DNA of 24,524 bases from CAYNFH01 sp964396385 (lineage in GTDB: Bacteria > Armatimonadota > Chthonomonadetes > Chthonomonadales > CAJBBX01): contig CAYNFH010000086.1 of assembly GCA_964396385.1 (NCBI GenBank), positions 1 to 24,524 of the forward strand, given 5' to 3'. How positions within the stretch are numbered: the stretch's first letter is position 1; the number at the start of each line of letters is the position of its first letter. Below are positions 1 through 6,953 of the stretch, one piece after another. The notes under the pieces were generated by a model. It was not told the origin of the DNA. It made no database searches and saw only the letters and a list, made by a program, of their open reading frames with translations. Both the position numbers and the translations under genes were made by a program.

Positions 1-54
1 AGCAGAGAAGGATGTAGCCCGTCCTGCCCCGGCTGTGCAGCGTCGCAATGGCCC

Positions 55-106
55 GACGCCTGTGGACCTATGCCGTACGCACGGAAGGACCACAGGCGTC
101 TTTGTT
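55..106 (+). terminator. Rho-independent terminator of an upstream gene outside the window
   Basis: An 11-bp perfect stem (GACGCCTGTGG at 55-65 with CCACAGGCGTC at 90-100) is extended inward by three more pairs after one mismatch, and is followed by TTTGTT. This is the classical shape of an intrinsic terminator reading rightwards. No coding region can be supported in bases 1-54, so the terminated gene lies left of the window or ends very close to its edge. Confidence 0.7.
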
Positions 107-141
107 ATGGGGACGTGGAAGAAGAGGGGGAGTGCGATTTC

Positions 142-195
142 CAATTTTCAATTTCCGATTTTCAATTCCGGATGAGGCAATTGAAAATTGAAAAT
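142..195. repeat. AT-rich TTTTCAATT/AATTGAAAA inverted repeat before lapA
   Basis: Copies of ATTTTCAATT at 142-166 face AATTGAAAATTGAAAA at 179-194, forming an imperfect inverted repeat in an otherwise GC-rich region. It sits directly upstream of the LapA-like gene and its ribosome binding site. It could be a dispersed intergenic repeat or a local regulatory structure; nothing in the sequence decides between these. Confidence 0.5.
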
Positions 196-206
196 GGAGT
201 CATCGG

Positions 207-452
207 ATGTCTACTCAGTCACAAGTCGCACAGAAACGCGGGGTTTCTATTAAGTCCATCCTGCTGGCCCTGTTCGTCGCTGCCATAGCGGTCTTCGCCA
301 CCATGAACCGGGCGACCGTTCCGGTCTGGCCGCTCGGCCAGCAGTCGCTCATTGTAGTCATCGCCATCTCATTCGTACTGGGCGCGCTGGTGGGCTGGCT
401 CATCCGGAGCATGACCCACCGCCGCGTCATCGTGGAAAGGCAAGTAGACTAG
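207..452 (+). CDS. LapA-domain (DUF1049-like) small inner-membrane protein
   Basis: This encodes an 81-residue protein with two predicted membrane helices (about residues 16-33 and 46-67) separated by a short loop containing N34, V38 and V40, and a basic C-terminal tail. This matches the LapA/DUF1049 layout, whose conserved features are a first helix, an asparagine and hydrophobic pattern, then a second helix rich in Gly/Ala (here VLGALVGWL). In proteobacteria LapA cooperates with LapB in lipopolysaccharide assembly control; that role cannot be assumed here because no LapB neighbour is seen. The ATG at 207 has a GGAG at 196-199 with 7-base spacing. The stop is two bases before the recJ start, so the two genes are very likely co-transcribed. 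Confidence 0.75.
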   Translation: MSTQSQVAQKRGVSIKSILLALFVAAIAVFATMNRATVPVWPLGQQSLIVVIAISFVLGALVGWLIRSMTHRRVIVERQVD

Positions 453-454
453 CT

Positions 455-2191
455 TTGGCCCGTCGGCAGCGCAAGCGGTGGCGTGTCGCCCCCGCCCAGC
501 CTTCGGAGGCGGCCCGCCTCGCGGGCGCTCTGGGCTGCTCGCTGCCCGCCGCGCAGCTCCTGCTGAACCGGGGCATCACCACGCCGGAAGAGGCGGATAG
601 CTTCCTCCACCCCTCGCTCGACCATCTGCCGGACCCGTTCCTCCTGCCAGACGCCGAGGCAGCCGCGGAGAGGTTGAAGCAGGCTCTTCACAAGCGCGAG
701 AAGATCGCCATCCACGGCGACTACGACGGCGATGGCGTCACCTCCGCCGCGCTCTGGATGCGGCTGCTGGAGAAGCTGGGGGCGGACGTCAGCGTCCACG
801 TGCCGCACCGCAAACGGGACGGGTACGACATGCGGAGCAAGTTCGTGGCGCAGGCGAAGGCGGACGGCGTGAGCCTCATCCTCACCACGGACTGCGGCAT
901 CCAGCGGTGCGAAGAGGTGGAGGAGGCGCGGGAGGCCGGCATCGACGTCATCGTCACGGACCACCACGAACCGGGTGACACCCTGCCAAAGGCCGTCGCG
1001 GTCGTAAACCCGCACCGCAGAGACTCCCGGTACCCTTACCCCTGCCTGGCCGGCGTGGGCGTCGCCTTCCGCGCCGGGGAGGCGCTGGTGCGGCACCTGG
1101 CGATGCCGGTCGCCTCCTACCGCAAGCACTACATCGATCTCGCCGCCATCGGCACCGTCACGGACGTGATGCCGCTTACCGGCGACAACCGCGTCATCGT
1201 CAAGCACGGACTGGAGGCGCTGCGCACCACGCGCAAGCACGGGCTGCGCGCCCTGCTGGCCTCCGCCGGCCTGGACGGCAAACCGCTCACGGCTCACAAC
1301 ATCGGATGGATCGTCGGGCCGCGCCTGAACGCCATTGGCCGCGTGGACGACTCCCGGCTCGCGCTGGATCTTCTCCTCACCAAGGATCCGGTGGAGGCGG
1401 CGACGCTGGCCGCCCGGATAGAGCAGGCCAACCAGGAGCGCCGGCAGGAGCAGGACCGCATTCTGGCGGACGTGCTGCAGCAGGTGGCCAACAAGGACAT
1501 CCTAAGCACCGGCTGCCTGGTGGTCTCCGGTCCCTCCTGGCACGCCGGCGTGATAGGCATCGTGGCCAGCCGGCTGGTGAACCAGTTCAACCGCCCCGCC
1601 ATCCTCATCGCGATAGATGAGGAGACGGGCCGGGGCAAGGGCTCCGCGCGCAGCATCCGCGCCTTTGACATCTTCCAGGCCATCACGTCGTGCGGCAGCC
1701 ACCTGCTGGAGTTCGGCGGCCACTCCCACGCGGCGGGACTCTCGCTGGAGATATCGCAGATCTCCTCCTTCGCGGAGGCCATGAATGAGATCGCCACGTC
1801 CACGCTCACGGAGGAGGACTTCCAGCCGGCTATCCAGGCGGACCTGGAGATAGACCCCTCCGAGGTGAACCTGGCGTTGCTGCGGGAGCTGGCGATGTTC
1901 GAGCCGTGGGGCAGCGCCAACGAAGAGCCCGTTTTCATCAGCCGCGGCGTGCGGATAACAGACTCGAAGCGCATCGGCAAGGAGCAGCAGCATCTCAAGC
2001 TCATGCTCAAGACGGAGGGGCGTTACCCGCTGCCCGCGCTCTGGTGGCAGTCAGGGGACCTGGCCGACCACCTGCACCCGGGCGACGCGATCGACCTCTG
2101 CTACCGGGCGCAGCTCAACTTGTTCAATGGCAGCACCACCGTCCAGCTCTGCGTGGAGGACCTCCGCCCGGCGGATGTGGAGGAGTGGTGA
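455..2191 (+). CDS. recJ: Single-stranded-DNA-specific exonuclease RecJ
   Basis: The 578-residue product carries the DHH phosphoesterase signatures of RecJ. The metal-binding motif DYDGDG lies at residues 89-94, TTDCGI near 145 and the DHH triad at 169-171. The LAAIGTVTDVMPL block and GPRLNAIGR follow, then a DHHA1 domain with GGHSHAAG at 421-428, and a C-terminal OB-like region ending in a conserved RecJ tail. RecJ degrades single-stranded DNA 5' to 3' in the cytoplasm during RecFOR recombination, mismatch repair and base excision repair. Length is normal for the family. The start is TTG at 455, the only reasonable start in frame just after the lapA stop; the purine-rich GGAAAGG at 434-440 is rather distant, so expression may depend on coupling to lapA. 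All key residues are present and the gene appears intact. Confidence 0.95.
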   Translation: MARRQRKRWRVAPAQPSEAARLAGALGCSLPAAQLLLNRGITTPEEADSFLHPSLDHLPDPFLLPDAEAAAERLKQALHKREKIAIHGDYDGDGVTSAALWMRLLEKLGADVSVHVPHRKRDGYDMRSKFVAQAKADGVSLILTTDCGIQRCEEVEEAREAGIDVIVTDHHEPGDTLPKAVAVVNPHRRDSRYPYPCLAGVGVAFRAGEALVRHLAMPVASYRKHYIDLAAIGTVTDVMPLTGDNRVIVKHGLEALRTTRKHGLRALLASAGLDGKPLTAHNIGWIVGPRLNAIGRVDDSRLALDLLLTKDPVEAATLAARIEQANQERRQEQDRILADVLQQVANKDILSTGCLVVSGPSWHAGVIGIVASRLVNQFNRPAILIAIDEETGRGKGSARSIRAFDIFQAITSCGSHLLEFGGHSHAAGLSLEISQISSFAEAMNEIATSTLTEEDFQPAIQADLEIDPSEVNLALLRELAMFEPWGSANEEPVFISRGVRITDSKRIGKEQQHLKLMLKTEGRYPLPALWWQSGDLADHLHPGDAIDLCYRAQLNLFNGSTTVQLCVEDLRPADVEEW

Positions 2192-2469
2192 GAGGTGAGA
2201 GGTGAGTCGGGATTCCGGTCCCTCCCCTTACCAAGCGGAGGGGAGATTCCCCCTCCTTCGCAAGGAGGGGGTTAGGGGGAGGTGGGAACCGGGCGGGACC
2301 GTGCCCGGCGACTAAAGTCGCGGGCTACGCAAGCGCAAAGTCCGCCTCCGCGGACTCTCGGAGGGCCGGGACGGCGCCCGGCCCCTACAGTGACGACTGA
2401 CGACTGACTACTTATGACTGGCTCCTTCCGCCGGGAACCGGCCGGCAGAACTGAACGCTAAACAGTTCC
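2192..2469. repeat. recJ-rel spacer: mosaic of short hairpin repeats
   Basis: This gene-free stretch is packed with perfect or near-perfect hairpins: CTCCCCT/AGGGGAG (2224-2247), CCCCCTCCTT-CGC-AAGGAGGGGG (2251-2273), GCGACT-AA-AGTCGC (2308-2321), GTCCGC-CTCC-GCGGAC (2340-2355) and GGGCCGGG/CCCGGCCC (2363-2384). It then has tandem TGACGACTGAC-like repeats at 2391-2420. Similar modules recur at 18596-18680 and 20970-21010, which argues for dispersed intergenic repeat families rather than a dedicated rel leader. The long 2251-2273 stem could also end recJ transcription, although its U-tract is poor. No tRNA or small-protein gene is supported. Confidence 0.65.
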
Positions 2470-4743
2470 GTGACACAGACTCAGACACAACTGAATACCG
2501 AAATAGACGCCACCTTCCGCAGGCTGCTAAGCACCCTCGCCCGGTACAACCCGGACGCGGAGTTCGACCGCCTGCGGAAGGCCTATGCGTTCGCCCGCGA
2601 GAAGCACGAGGGCCAGTTCCGCCTTTCCGGCGAGCCCTACATCACGCACCCGCTGGCGGTCGCCGAGATCCTGGCCGGCCTGGAGATGGACCCCCAGACG
2701 CTCGCCGCCGCCCTGCTGCACGACGTGGTGGAGGACACCACCGTGACGGCGGAGGAGCTGGCCGAGAGGTTTGGGCCGGAGGTCGCCGGATTGGTGGACG
2801 GCGTCACCAAGCTGGCCCTGGTCCAGCAGGACCTGTTCGACTCCCACTCGCCGTCGCCTATCAGCGCGCCATCCACGCCACAGGAGACCGTCCGCGCCAG
2901 GAAGCGGGAAGAGACGGTCAAGACGGCCGCCAACCTGCGCAAGATCTTCCTGGCCATGGCCAAGGACCTGCGCGTGATGATCATCAAGCTGGCGGACCGG
3001 CTGCACAACATGCGCACACTGGACTCCATGCCGGAGCAGAAGCGCAAGCGGATAGCCCAGCAGACGCTGGAGATCTTCGCGCCGCTGGCACATCGGCTGG
3101 GTATCTGGCAGATGAAGTGGGAGCTGGAGGACCTCGCCTTCAAGTACACGGAGCCGGAGAAGTACGCGGAGCTCGCGGCGCACGTGGCGGCCACCCGGGT
3201 GGAGCGGCAAGACGAGGTGGACGAGGCCATCCGCATCCTCAAGGAGCGGCTGGCGGCAGAAGGGCTGCCGGATGCCCACATCATGGGCCGGCCCAAACAC
3301 CTCTACAGCATCTATCAGAAGATGCTCAAGCAGGAGCTGGACTTCAAGGAGATCTACGACCTGGTCGCGCTCCGGGTTATTGTCCACACGCGGCAAGAGT
3401 GCTACCACGCGCTGGGAGTCGTGAGCTCGCTGTGGGCGCCGATCCAGGGCATGTTCAGCGACTACATCGCGCGCAGCAAGAGCAACTTCTACCAGTCGCT
3501 CCATACCAAGGTCGTGGGCCCGCGCGGCAAGCCGCTGGAGGTGCAGATCCGCACGTGGGAGATGCACCGCACCTCGGAGTTCGGAGTGGCGGCCCACTGG
3601 GCGTACAAGGAGAAGGGGGAGGGCGGGAAGGCGAGCGACCAGTTCGAGCGCAAGCTCTCCTGGCTCCGCCAGCAGCTCTCGGACTGGCAGGAGAACTCGC
3701 GCGACTCCGGCGAGTTCCTCCGCTCCGTGACGGAGGACCTTTTCTCCGACCAGGTCTTCGTCTTCAGCCCCAAGGGCGACGTGATCGACCTGCCCGCCGG
3801 CGCGACTCCCGTGGACTTCGCCTATCGCATCCACTCGGACGTGGGGAACCGCACGGTGGGCGCCAAGGTGAACGGCAAGATGGTGCCGCTCTCCTACAAA
3901 TTCAAGAACGGCGACTACGTGGAGATCATAACGCGCTCCAACAGCGCGCCGAGCCGGGACTGGCTGGCCCTGGCCAAGACCAGCCACGCGCGGAGCAAGA
4001 TCAAGGCGTACTTCAAGAAGCTGCTCCACGCGGAGAACGTGCAGAAGGGCCGGGAGATGCTCACCCACGAGGCGGAGCGGCTGGGCCTGGATCCGCACGC
4101 GCTGCTGAAGGACGAGGCGCTGCGCGCGGTGGCGGTGCAGTTCAACGTGCCGAACGAGGTAGAGCTGCTGGCCTCCATCGGCTACGGCACCACTGCGGCC
4201 GGCGCGGTGATCCACAAGCTGCAGCCGGAGCCGCTCGCGCCCAAGGGCATCGTGCTGGGCGGGCGCAAGGCGGATGAGAGCAAGCTGCGCGTTACCGCGG
4301 GCGGTGTGGACAACGTCATGTTCCGGCGCTCCCGCTGCTGCCTGCCCATCCCGGGCGACGAGGTGGTGGGCTACGTCACGCGCGGGCGCGGCATGGCCCT
4401 GCACCGCGCCGAGTGTCCCAACGTGCGCCAGTACCAGGAGACCGAGCCGGAGCGCCTGGTGCCGGTGGAGTATGCGGGCAGCGAGTCGCAGGTCTACAGC
4501 GTGAACCTGGTGGTGACCACGCTGGACCGCACGGGGCTGCTCGCGGACGTTGGGAATATCTTTGGGGAGATGAAGACCAACATCACCTCCGTCCGCACCC
4601 AATCCCACCGGGACGGAACGGCCACGCTGGGGTTGAGCCTGGAGGTGAAGGACGTGGACCACCTAAACCGCCTCTGCCTCGCCGTCCGCCGCCTCTCCGA
4701 CGTCCTCGACATCGAGCGCGCCCTCGGTGGGAGAGAGAAGTAG
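2470..4743 (+). CDS. rel: RelA/SpoT-family (p)ppGpp synthetase/hydrolase (Rel)
   Basis: The 757-residue product has the full long-RSH layout. The HD hydrolase domain has H60, H84-D85, E88-D89 and D176 in KLADRLHNM. The synthetase domain has GRPKHLYSIYQK and an EVQIRT block, and a TGS domain spans about 427-487. A region with the conserved RSRCC cysteines (623-624) and CP further on leads to a C-terminal ACT domain (676-753). It makes and degrades (p)ppGpp in the cytoplasm in response to starvation. The hydrolase residues are intact, as expected for a single bifunctional Rel. Two oddities stand out. The motif that usually reads RxKD (bifunctional) or ExDD (RelA type) reads MFSD at 328-331. A Ser/Pro-rich insertion of about 20-25 residues also sits between the HD core helices near residues 123-145. 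The start is GTG at 2470 with no strong Shine-Dalgarno. Confidence 0.94.
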   Translation: MTQTQTQLNTEIDATFRRLLSTLARYNPDAEFDRLRKAYAFAREKHEGQFRLSGEPYITHPLAVAEILAGLEMDPQTLAAALLHDVVEDTTVTAEELAERFGPEVAGLVDGVTKLALVQQDLFDSHSPSPISAPSTPQETVRARKREETVKTAANLRKIFLAMAKDLRVMIIKLADRLHNMRTLDSMPEQKRKRIAQQTLEIFAPLAHRLGIWQMKWELEDLAFKYTEPEKYAELAAHVAATRVERQDEVDEAIRILKERLAAEGLPDAHIMGRPKHLYSIYQKMLKQELDFKEIYDLVALRVIVHTRQECYHALGVVSSLWAPIQGMFSDYIARSKSNFYQSLHTKVVGPRGKPLEVQIRTWEMHRTSEFGVAAHWAYKEKGEGGKASDQFERKLSWLRQQLSDWQENSRDSGEFLRSVTEDLFSDQVFVFSPKGDVIDLPAGATPVDFAYRIHSDVGNRTVGAKVNGKMVPLSYKFKNGDYVEIITRSNSAPSRDWLALAKTSHARSKIKAYFKKLLHAENVQKGREMLTHEAERLGLDPHALLKDEALRAVAVQFNVPNEVELLASIGYGTTAAGAVIHKLQPEPLAPKGIVLGGRKADESKLRVTAGGVDNVMFRRSRCCLPIPGDEVVGYVTRGRGMALHRAECPNVRQYQETEPERLVPVEYAGSESQVYSVNLVVTTLDRTGLLADVGNIFGEMKTNITSVRTQSHRDGTATLGLSLEVKDVDHLNRLCLAVRRLSDVLDIERALGGREK

Positions 4744-4878
4744 AGTTCGGTTAGGAACCGGAACAAGCAGACTCCTCACTGCACCCTGCGCCTCTACCCC
4801 GGAATCCCCGTTTCACCTCTCCACACCGGTAACTCCGCATCGCCCCGTGTGCCTGACGCAGTCGACGTAAGCTGTCAG
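4744..4878. other. Spacer between rel and the IS element; no gene seen
   Basis: No open frame with coding character is visible in this spacer. A small imperfect hairpin (GTTCGGTT with AACCGGAAC, 4747-4765) follows the rel stop and might weakly terminate transcription. The right end of this spacer is the left flank of the IS3-family insertion. Confidence 0.4.
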
Positions 4879-4903
4879 TGGTCCTGCCCCGATTTCGTGG
4901 ACA
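4879..4903 (+). repeat. IS3 left terminal inverted repeat
   Basis: The repeat begins TGGTCCTGCCCC and ends GTGGACA. It pairs with 6152-6176 at 20 of 25 positions when the latter is reverse-complemented. It lies just beyond the 3' end of the transposase gene. Confidence 0.8.
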
Positions 4904-4908
4904 GTGAG

Positions 4909-5789
4909 TTAAGCTGCCATCTGTAGTGGTTGCTGCCGCTCGAACTCTTCTGGACTTTGGTACCCGAGCGCCGAGTGGCGGCGTTTGCGGTTGTACCAGG
5001 TCTCAATCCAGGCGAACACGGCAGTTCTGGCCTCTTCGCGCGTGAAAAAGCGTTGCCTATGGACCAGTTCCCTCTTTAGGGAGGCAAAGAAGCTCTCGAC
5101 AGGCGCGTTGTCGTAGCAGTTGCCCTTGCGGCTCATGCTGCAGGTGACGCCGGCCGCCTTGAGCCTTCTCTGGTAGTCGTCACTGGCGTACTGGCTGCCG
5201 CGGTCGGAGTGACAGAGCAGCGCCCCGGCTGGGGCCGGCGAGAAGAGAGAGCCATGTCCAAGGCGTCCAGGACCAAAGAACGCTCCAGGGAGGATTGCAT
5301 AGACCAACCCACCACGCGGCGGGAGTATAGGTCCAGCACGGCGGACAGGTAGAGCCAGCCTTCCTTGGTCCAAAGATAGGTGATGTCACAGGACCAGCGC
5401 GTGTTGGCCACGGCGCAAGCAAACTCCTGGTTCAACAGGTTCTGGGCAACCGGCAGCGCGTGTTTGGAATCGGTGGTCACTTGGAACCGGCGCGGCGCAA
5501 CCGCTCGGATGTGGTGCTTCTTCATGATGCGGGCGACCCGCTTTCTGCTGCAGAGGATGCCATTGGCCCTGAGCTCTTGCTGGACACGTGGGCTGCCATA
5601 CGTGCCTTTGCTCTGCTTGTAAGCGGTTTTGATATGCGCCAACAACTCTCTTTCCTGCTGGCTCCTCGGGCTCTCTTTCCGGCCTATCCAGGCGTAGTAA
5701 CCGCTTGGAGAGACCTTCATGACCCGGCAGAGACAGACCAGGGAGTATCGCCCTTCTTTGATTTGGGCTCTGATGAACGGGTATCTCAC
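4909..5789 (-). pseudogene. IS3-family transposase OrfB (DDE integrase core), frameshifted
   Basis: Two overlapping minus-strand frames together give a complete IS3 OrfB. The first (GTG start at 5789) has the HTH_21-like N-terminus (GTYGSPRVQ) and the first catalytic Asp in WSCDITYL. The second, downstream of about 5226, has the other catalytic residues in HSDRGSQY and NAPVESFF and the C-terminal YNRKRRHSALGYQSP block. The frames join within PQPG|ALLCHSDRG at a run of four Gs on the coding strand (plus-strand C4 at 5223-5226). One extra G would restore a continuous frame. The catalytic triad is therefore split between frames and the enzyme should be inactive, unless the missing base is a sequencing or assembly error. 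OrfB normally works as an OrfAB fusion made by -1 frameshifting. Confidence 0.85.
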
Positions 5790-6082
5790 GAAGGGCGGGC
5801 GGTGAAGATACCCACAGCCTTTTTTAGGATTTCATTCTCCTCCTTTACACGCGCGAGTTCTTTCTTAAGGCGGGCAAGCTCCGGGTCTTTGGGCCGGCCT
5901 CGGCCTGGAAAGGCAACCTCCCGCTCAGCAACTGTCGATAGTCGCCGCTTCCAGCGGTGCAGAATGGTGGGATGGACGCCGAGCTCGCGCGCTGTCTCCT
6001 GGACATTGCCGCGCTCCTCGGCCAGGCGCACGGCTTCGCGCTTGAACTCTTCGGAGAAAGACCTCTTCTCGGGCACGGACAT
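5786..6082 (-). CDS. IS3-family transposase OrfA (helix-turn-helix protein)
   Basis: The 98-residue product is a typical IS3/IS911 OrfA. The FSEEFKREAVRL opening is followed by a helix-turn-helix (VQETARELGVHPTILHRWK, about residues 27-45) and a leucine-zipper-like coiled coil (ELARLKKELARVKEENEILKK, about 68-88). It binds the IS ends and forms multimers with OrfAB. The ATG at 6082 is preceded by GAGG on the coding strand. Its TGA stop overlaps the GTG of orfB (GTGA), and an in-frame A_AAA_AAG heptamer lies 10 codons before the stop, so both translational coupling and programmed -1 frameshifting into orfB are possible. It appears intact. Confidence 0.88.
   Translation of the reverse strand: MSVPEKRSFSEEFKREAVRLAEERGNVQETARELGVHPTILHRWKRRLSTVAEREVAFPGRGRPKDPELARLKKELARVKEENEILKKAVGIFTARPS
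5819..5825 (-). promoter_or_regulatory. A_AAA_AAG slippery heptamer for -1 frameshifting in IS3 orfA/orfB
   Basis: On the coding (minus) strand the orfA codons CTA AAA AAG contain A6G in the X_XXY_YYZ register. A -1 slip here continues through GGC TGT GGG TAT and enters the orfB frame without a stop, giving an OrfAB fusion. This is the well-known arrangement in IS3-family elements. A stimulatory downstream structure was not established by eye. Confidence 0.65.
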
Positions 6083-6150
6083 AGAGCCTCGCTTTCTAGC
6101 CCAGTGGGCGGATGGATCCAGTATGGATCCAGGCGGGCTAGCTTTTCTCT

Positions 6151-6483
6151 ATGTCCTCGGATTCGGGGGAGGGCCAGAATCGACTGACCCGCCTTTTGTG
6201 GGCACGTTGGTTCGACCAAGTTGCCGACTACTTCGCGGATTCTGCCAACAAATGGGATGCGATGGCATTGTCGCTCGAGCCGGCGAAACGAGACGTCCTC
6301 CGGAAGATCCTAGCCGCTAGCTTCGCAGAGCCGTACGACGAAGTTGCGGTTGAAGCACTCAAAGGCCAATACGCTGACTTCGTCGCAGATCAAGGAATCT
6401 ACGGCGCCAATGCGCTGCACGACGCTTGGGCAAGTGTTTTGTGCCGGCAAATATCTGCGCTGCTCCAGACCAACCCCGACTGA
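6151..6483 (+). CDS. Hypothetical protein, probably 5'-truncated by the IS insertion
   Basis: The 110-residue ORF is not recognised. Its ATG at 6151 and first nine or so codons lie in the right terminal repeat of the IS element, so the native start of this gene has probably been lost and replaced by an IS-derived one. After the junction (from about residue 10) the product is acidic, predicted helical and has no Cys clusters, signal peptide or membrane segment. It could be the remains of an immunity-like or other small accessory protein, since an RHS-type fragment lies downstream, but no family motif supports that. No convincing ribosome binding site precedes the ATG. It may be a pseudogene. 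Confidence 0.4.
   Translation: MSSDSGEGQNRLTRLLWARWFDQVADYFADSANKWDAMALSLEPAKRDVLRKILAASFAEPYDEVAVEALKGQYADFVADQGIYGANALHDAWASVLCRQISALLQTNPD
6152..6176 (-). repeat. IS3 right terminal inverted repeat
   Basis: This is the partner of 4879-4903. Read on the minus strand it begins TGGCCCTCCCCCGA and ends GAGGACA, matching 20 of 25 positions. It overlaps the first codons of the downstream 110-residue ORF. Confidence 0.8.
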
Positions 6484-6557
6484 TCCAGGGACTTGGTCAG
6501 CGCACGTTTTGCTGTCGGCGTCGTCCAATTGGCTCTCGGAGGCAGCCCAGTCTCGGC

Positions 6558-6563
6558 TATAAT
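6558..6563 (+). promoter_or_regulatory. Consensus -10 box (TATAAT) upstream of the zinc-finger gene
   Basis: A perfect TATAAT lies 54 bases before the ATG at 6618. No good -35 sits at 16-18 bp spacing; the best TTGxxx (TTGGCT at 6529) is 23 bp away. The promoter is plausible but incomplete. Confidence 0.4.
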
Positions 6564-6617
6564 GGTACGAAGTGTGGGCGCCGCTTGGCCCCCCGACCCA
6601 GGCGAAAGGGGTGATCG

Positions 6618-6953
6618 ATGGACTGTCCGGATTGCAATCAAAGCGGTTTGGCTCAAGAGCCGGTAGAAGGCACTGTTCATCGCTGTCCCCGTTGCGGCTG
6701 GACGCAGGTCGCTCTTAGCAGTAGCGGGACCGATCAACACAGTGCCGCTCGCTTGCTCGACTCGCCTAACTTTGCCACCCGCGATAGAGAAGTCTGTGTA
6801 ATCTGCGGTTCGACCCGGGCACAGGTGGAAAAGCTCATGTCAGGAGTACTCGGAAGCATCTGCACCCGTTGCGTCGAGCTATGTGCAGAGGTGCTCGCGG
6901 AGGCCCGCTCGCAGGGCACGACGCGACTTCGCGAAGGCGAAGGCAAGCCCTGA
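6618..6953 (+). CDS. Small protein with N-terminal zinc ribbon and ClpX-type C4 zinc finger
   Basis: The 111-residue product has two Cys4 clusters. C3/C6 with C23/C26 form a short zinc-ribbon-like knuckle pair. C60/C63 with C82/C85 sit in a sequence closely resembling the ClpX N-terminal zinc-binding domain (CVICGSTRAQVEKL ... ICTRCVELC). In ClpX that domain dimerises and binds adaptors and some substrates. Here it occurs without any AAA+ ATPase, so the protein could act as an adaptor, a decoy for ClpX partners or a simple DNA/protein-binding module; function is inference. The ATG at 6618 has GAAAGGGG 7 bases upstream, a strong ribosome binding site, and a TATAAT box lies upstream. It sits between the IS scar and an RHS fragment. 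The reading frame is intact. Confidence 0.7.
   Translation: MDCPDCNQSGLAQEPVEGTVHRCPRCGWTQVALSSSGTDQHSAARLLDSPNFATRDREVCVICGSTRAQVEKLMSGVLGSICTRCVELCAEVLAEARSQGTTRLREGEGKP

Larger units (their letters stand above)
4879..6176 (-). mobile_element. IS3-family insertion sequence, about 1298 bp
   Basis: Terminal inverted repeats bound the element: 4879-4903 (begins TGGTCCTGCCCCGA) and the complement of 6152-6176 (begins TGGCCCTCCCCCGA). They match at 20 of 25 positions and end in the 5'-TG...CA-3' typical of IS3 elements. Inside are orfA and orfB on the minus strand with a GTGA stop/start overlap, plus an A_AAA_AAG slippery heptamer near the end of orfA. Flanking bases (CAG left, GAA right) do not form the 3-bp target duplication expected of a clean insertion, and orfB carries a frameshift. 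The copy therefore looks old or decayed. Confidence 0.88.

Noticed and set aside
70..288. 72-residue plus-strand ORF at the left edge
   Set aside because: It runs through the terminator hairpin and the AT-rich inverted repeat and overlaps the LapA-like gene in another frame; it has no motif or ribosome binding site.
2527..4662. 711-residue minus-strand ORF opposite rel
   Set aside because: It is an antisense shadow of a complete, well-conserved Rel gene in high-GC DNA; its translation is His/Leu/Val-rich with no domain.
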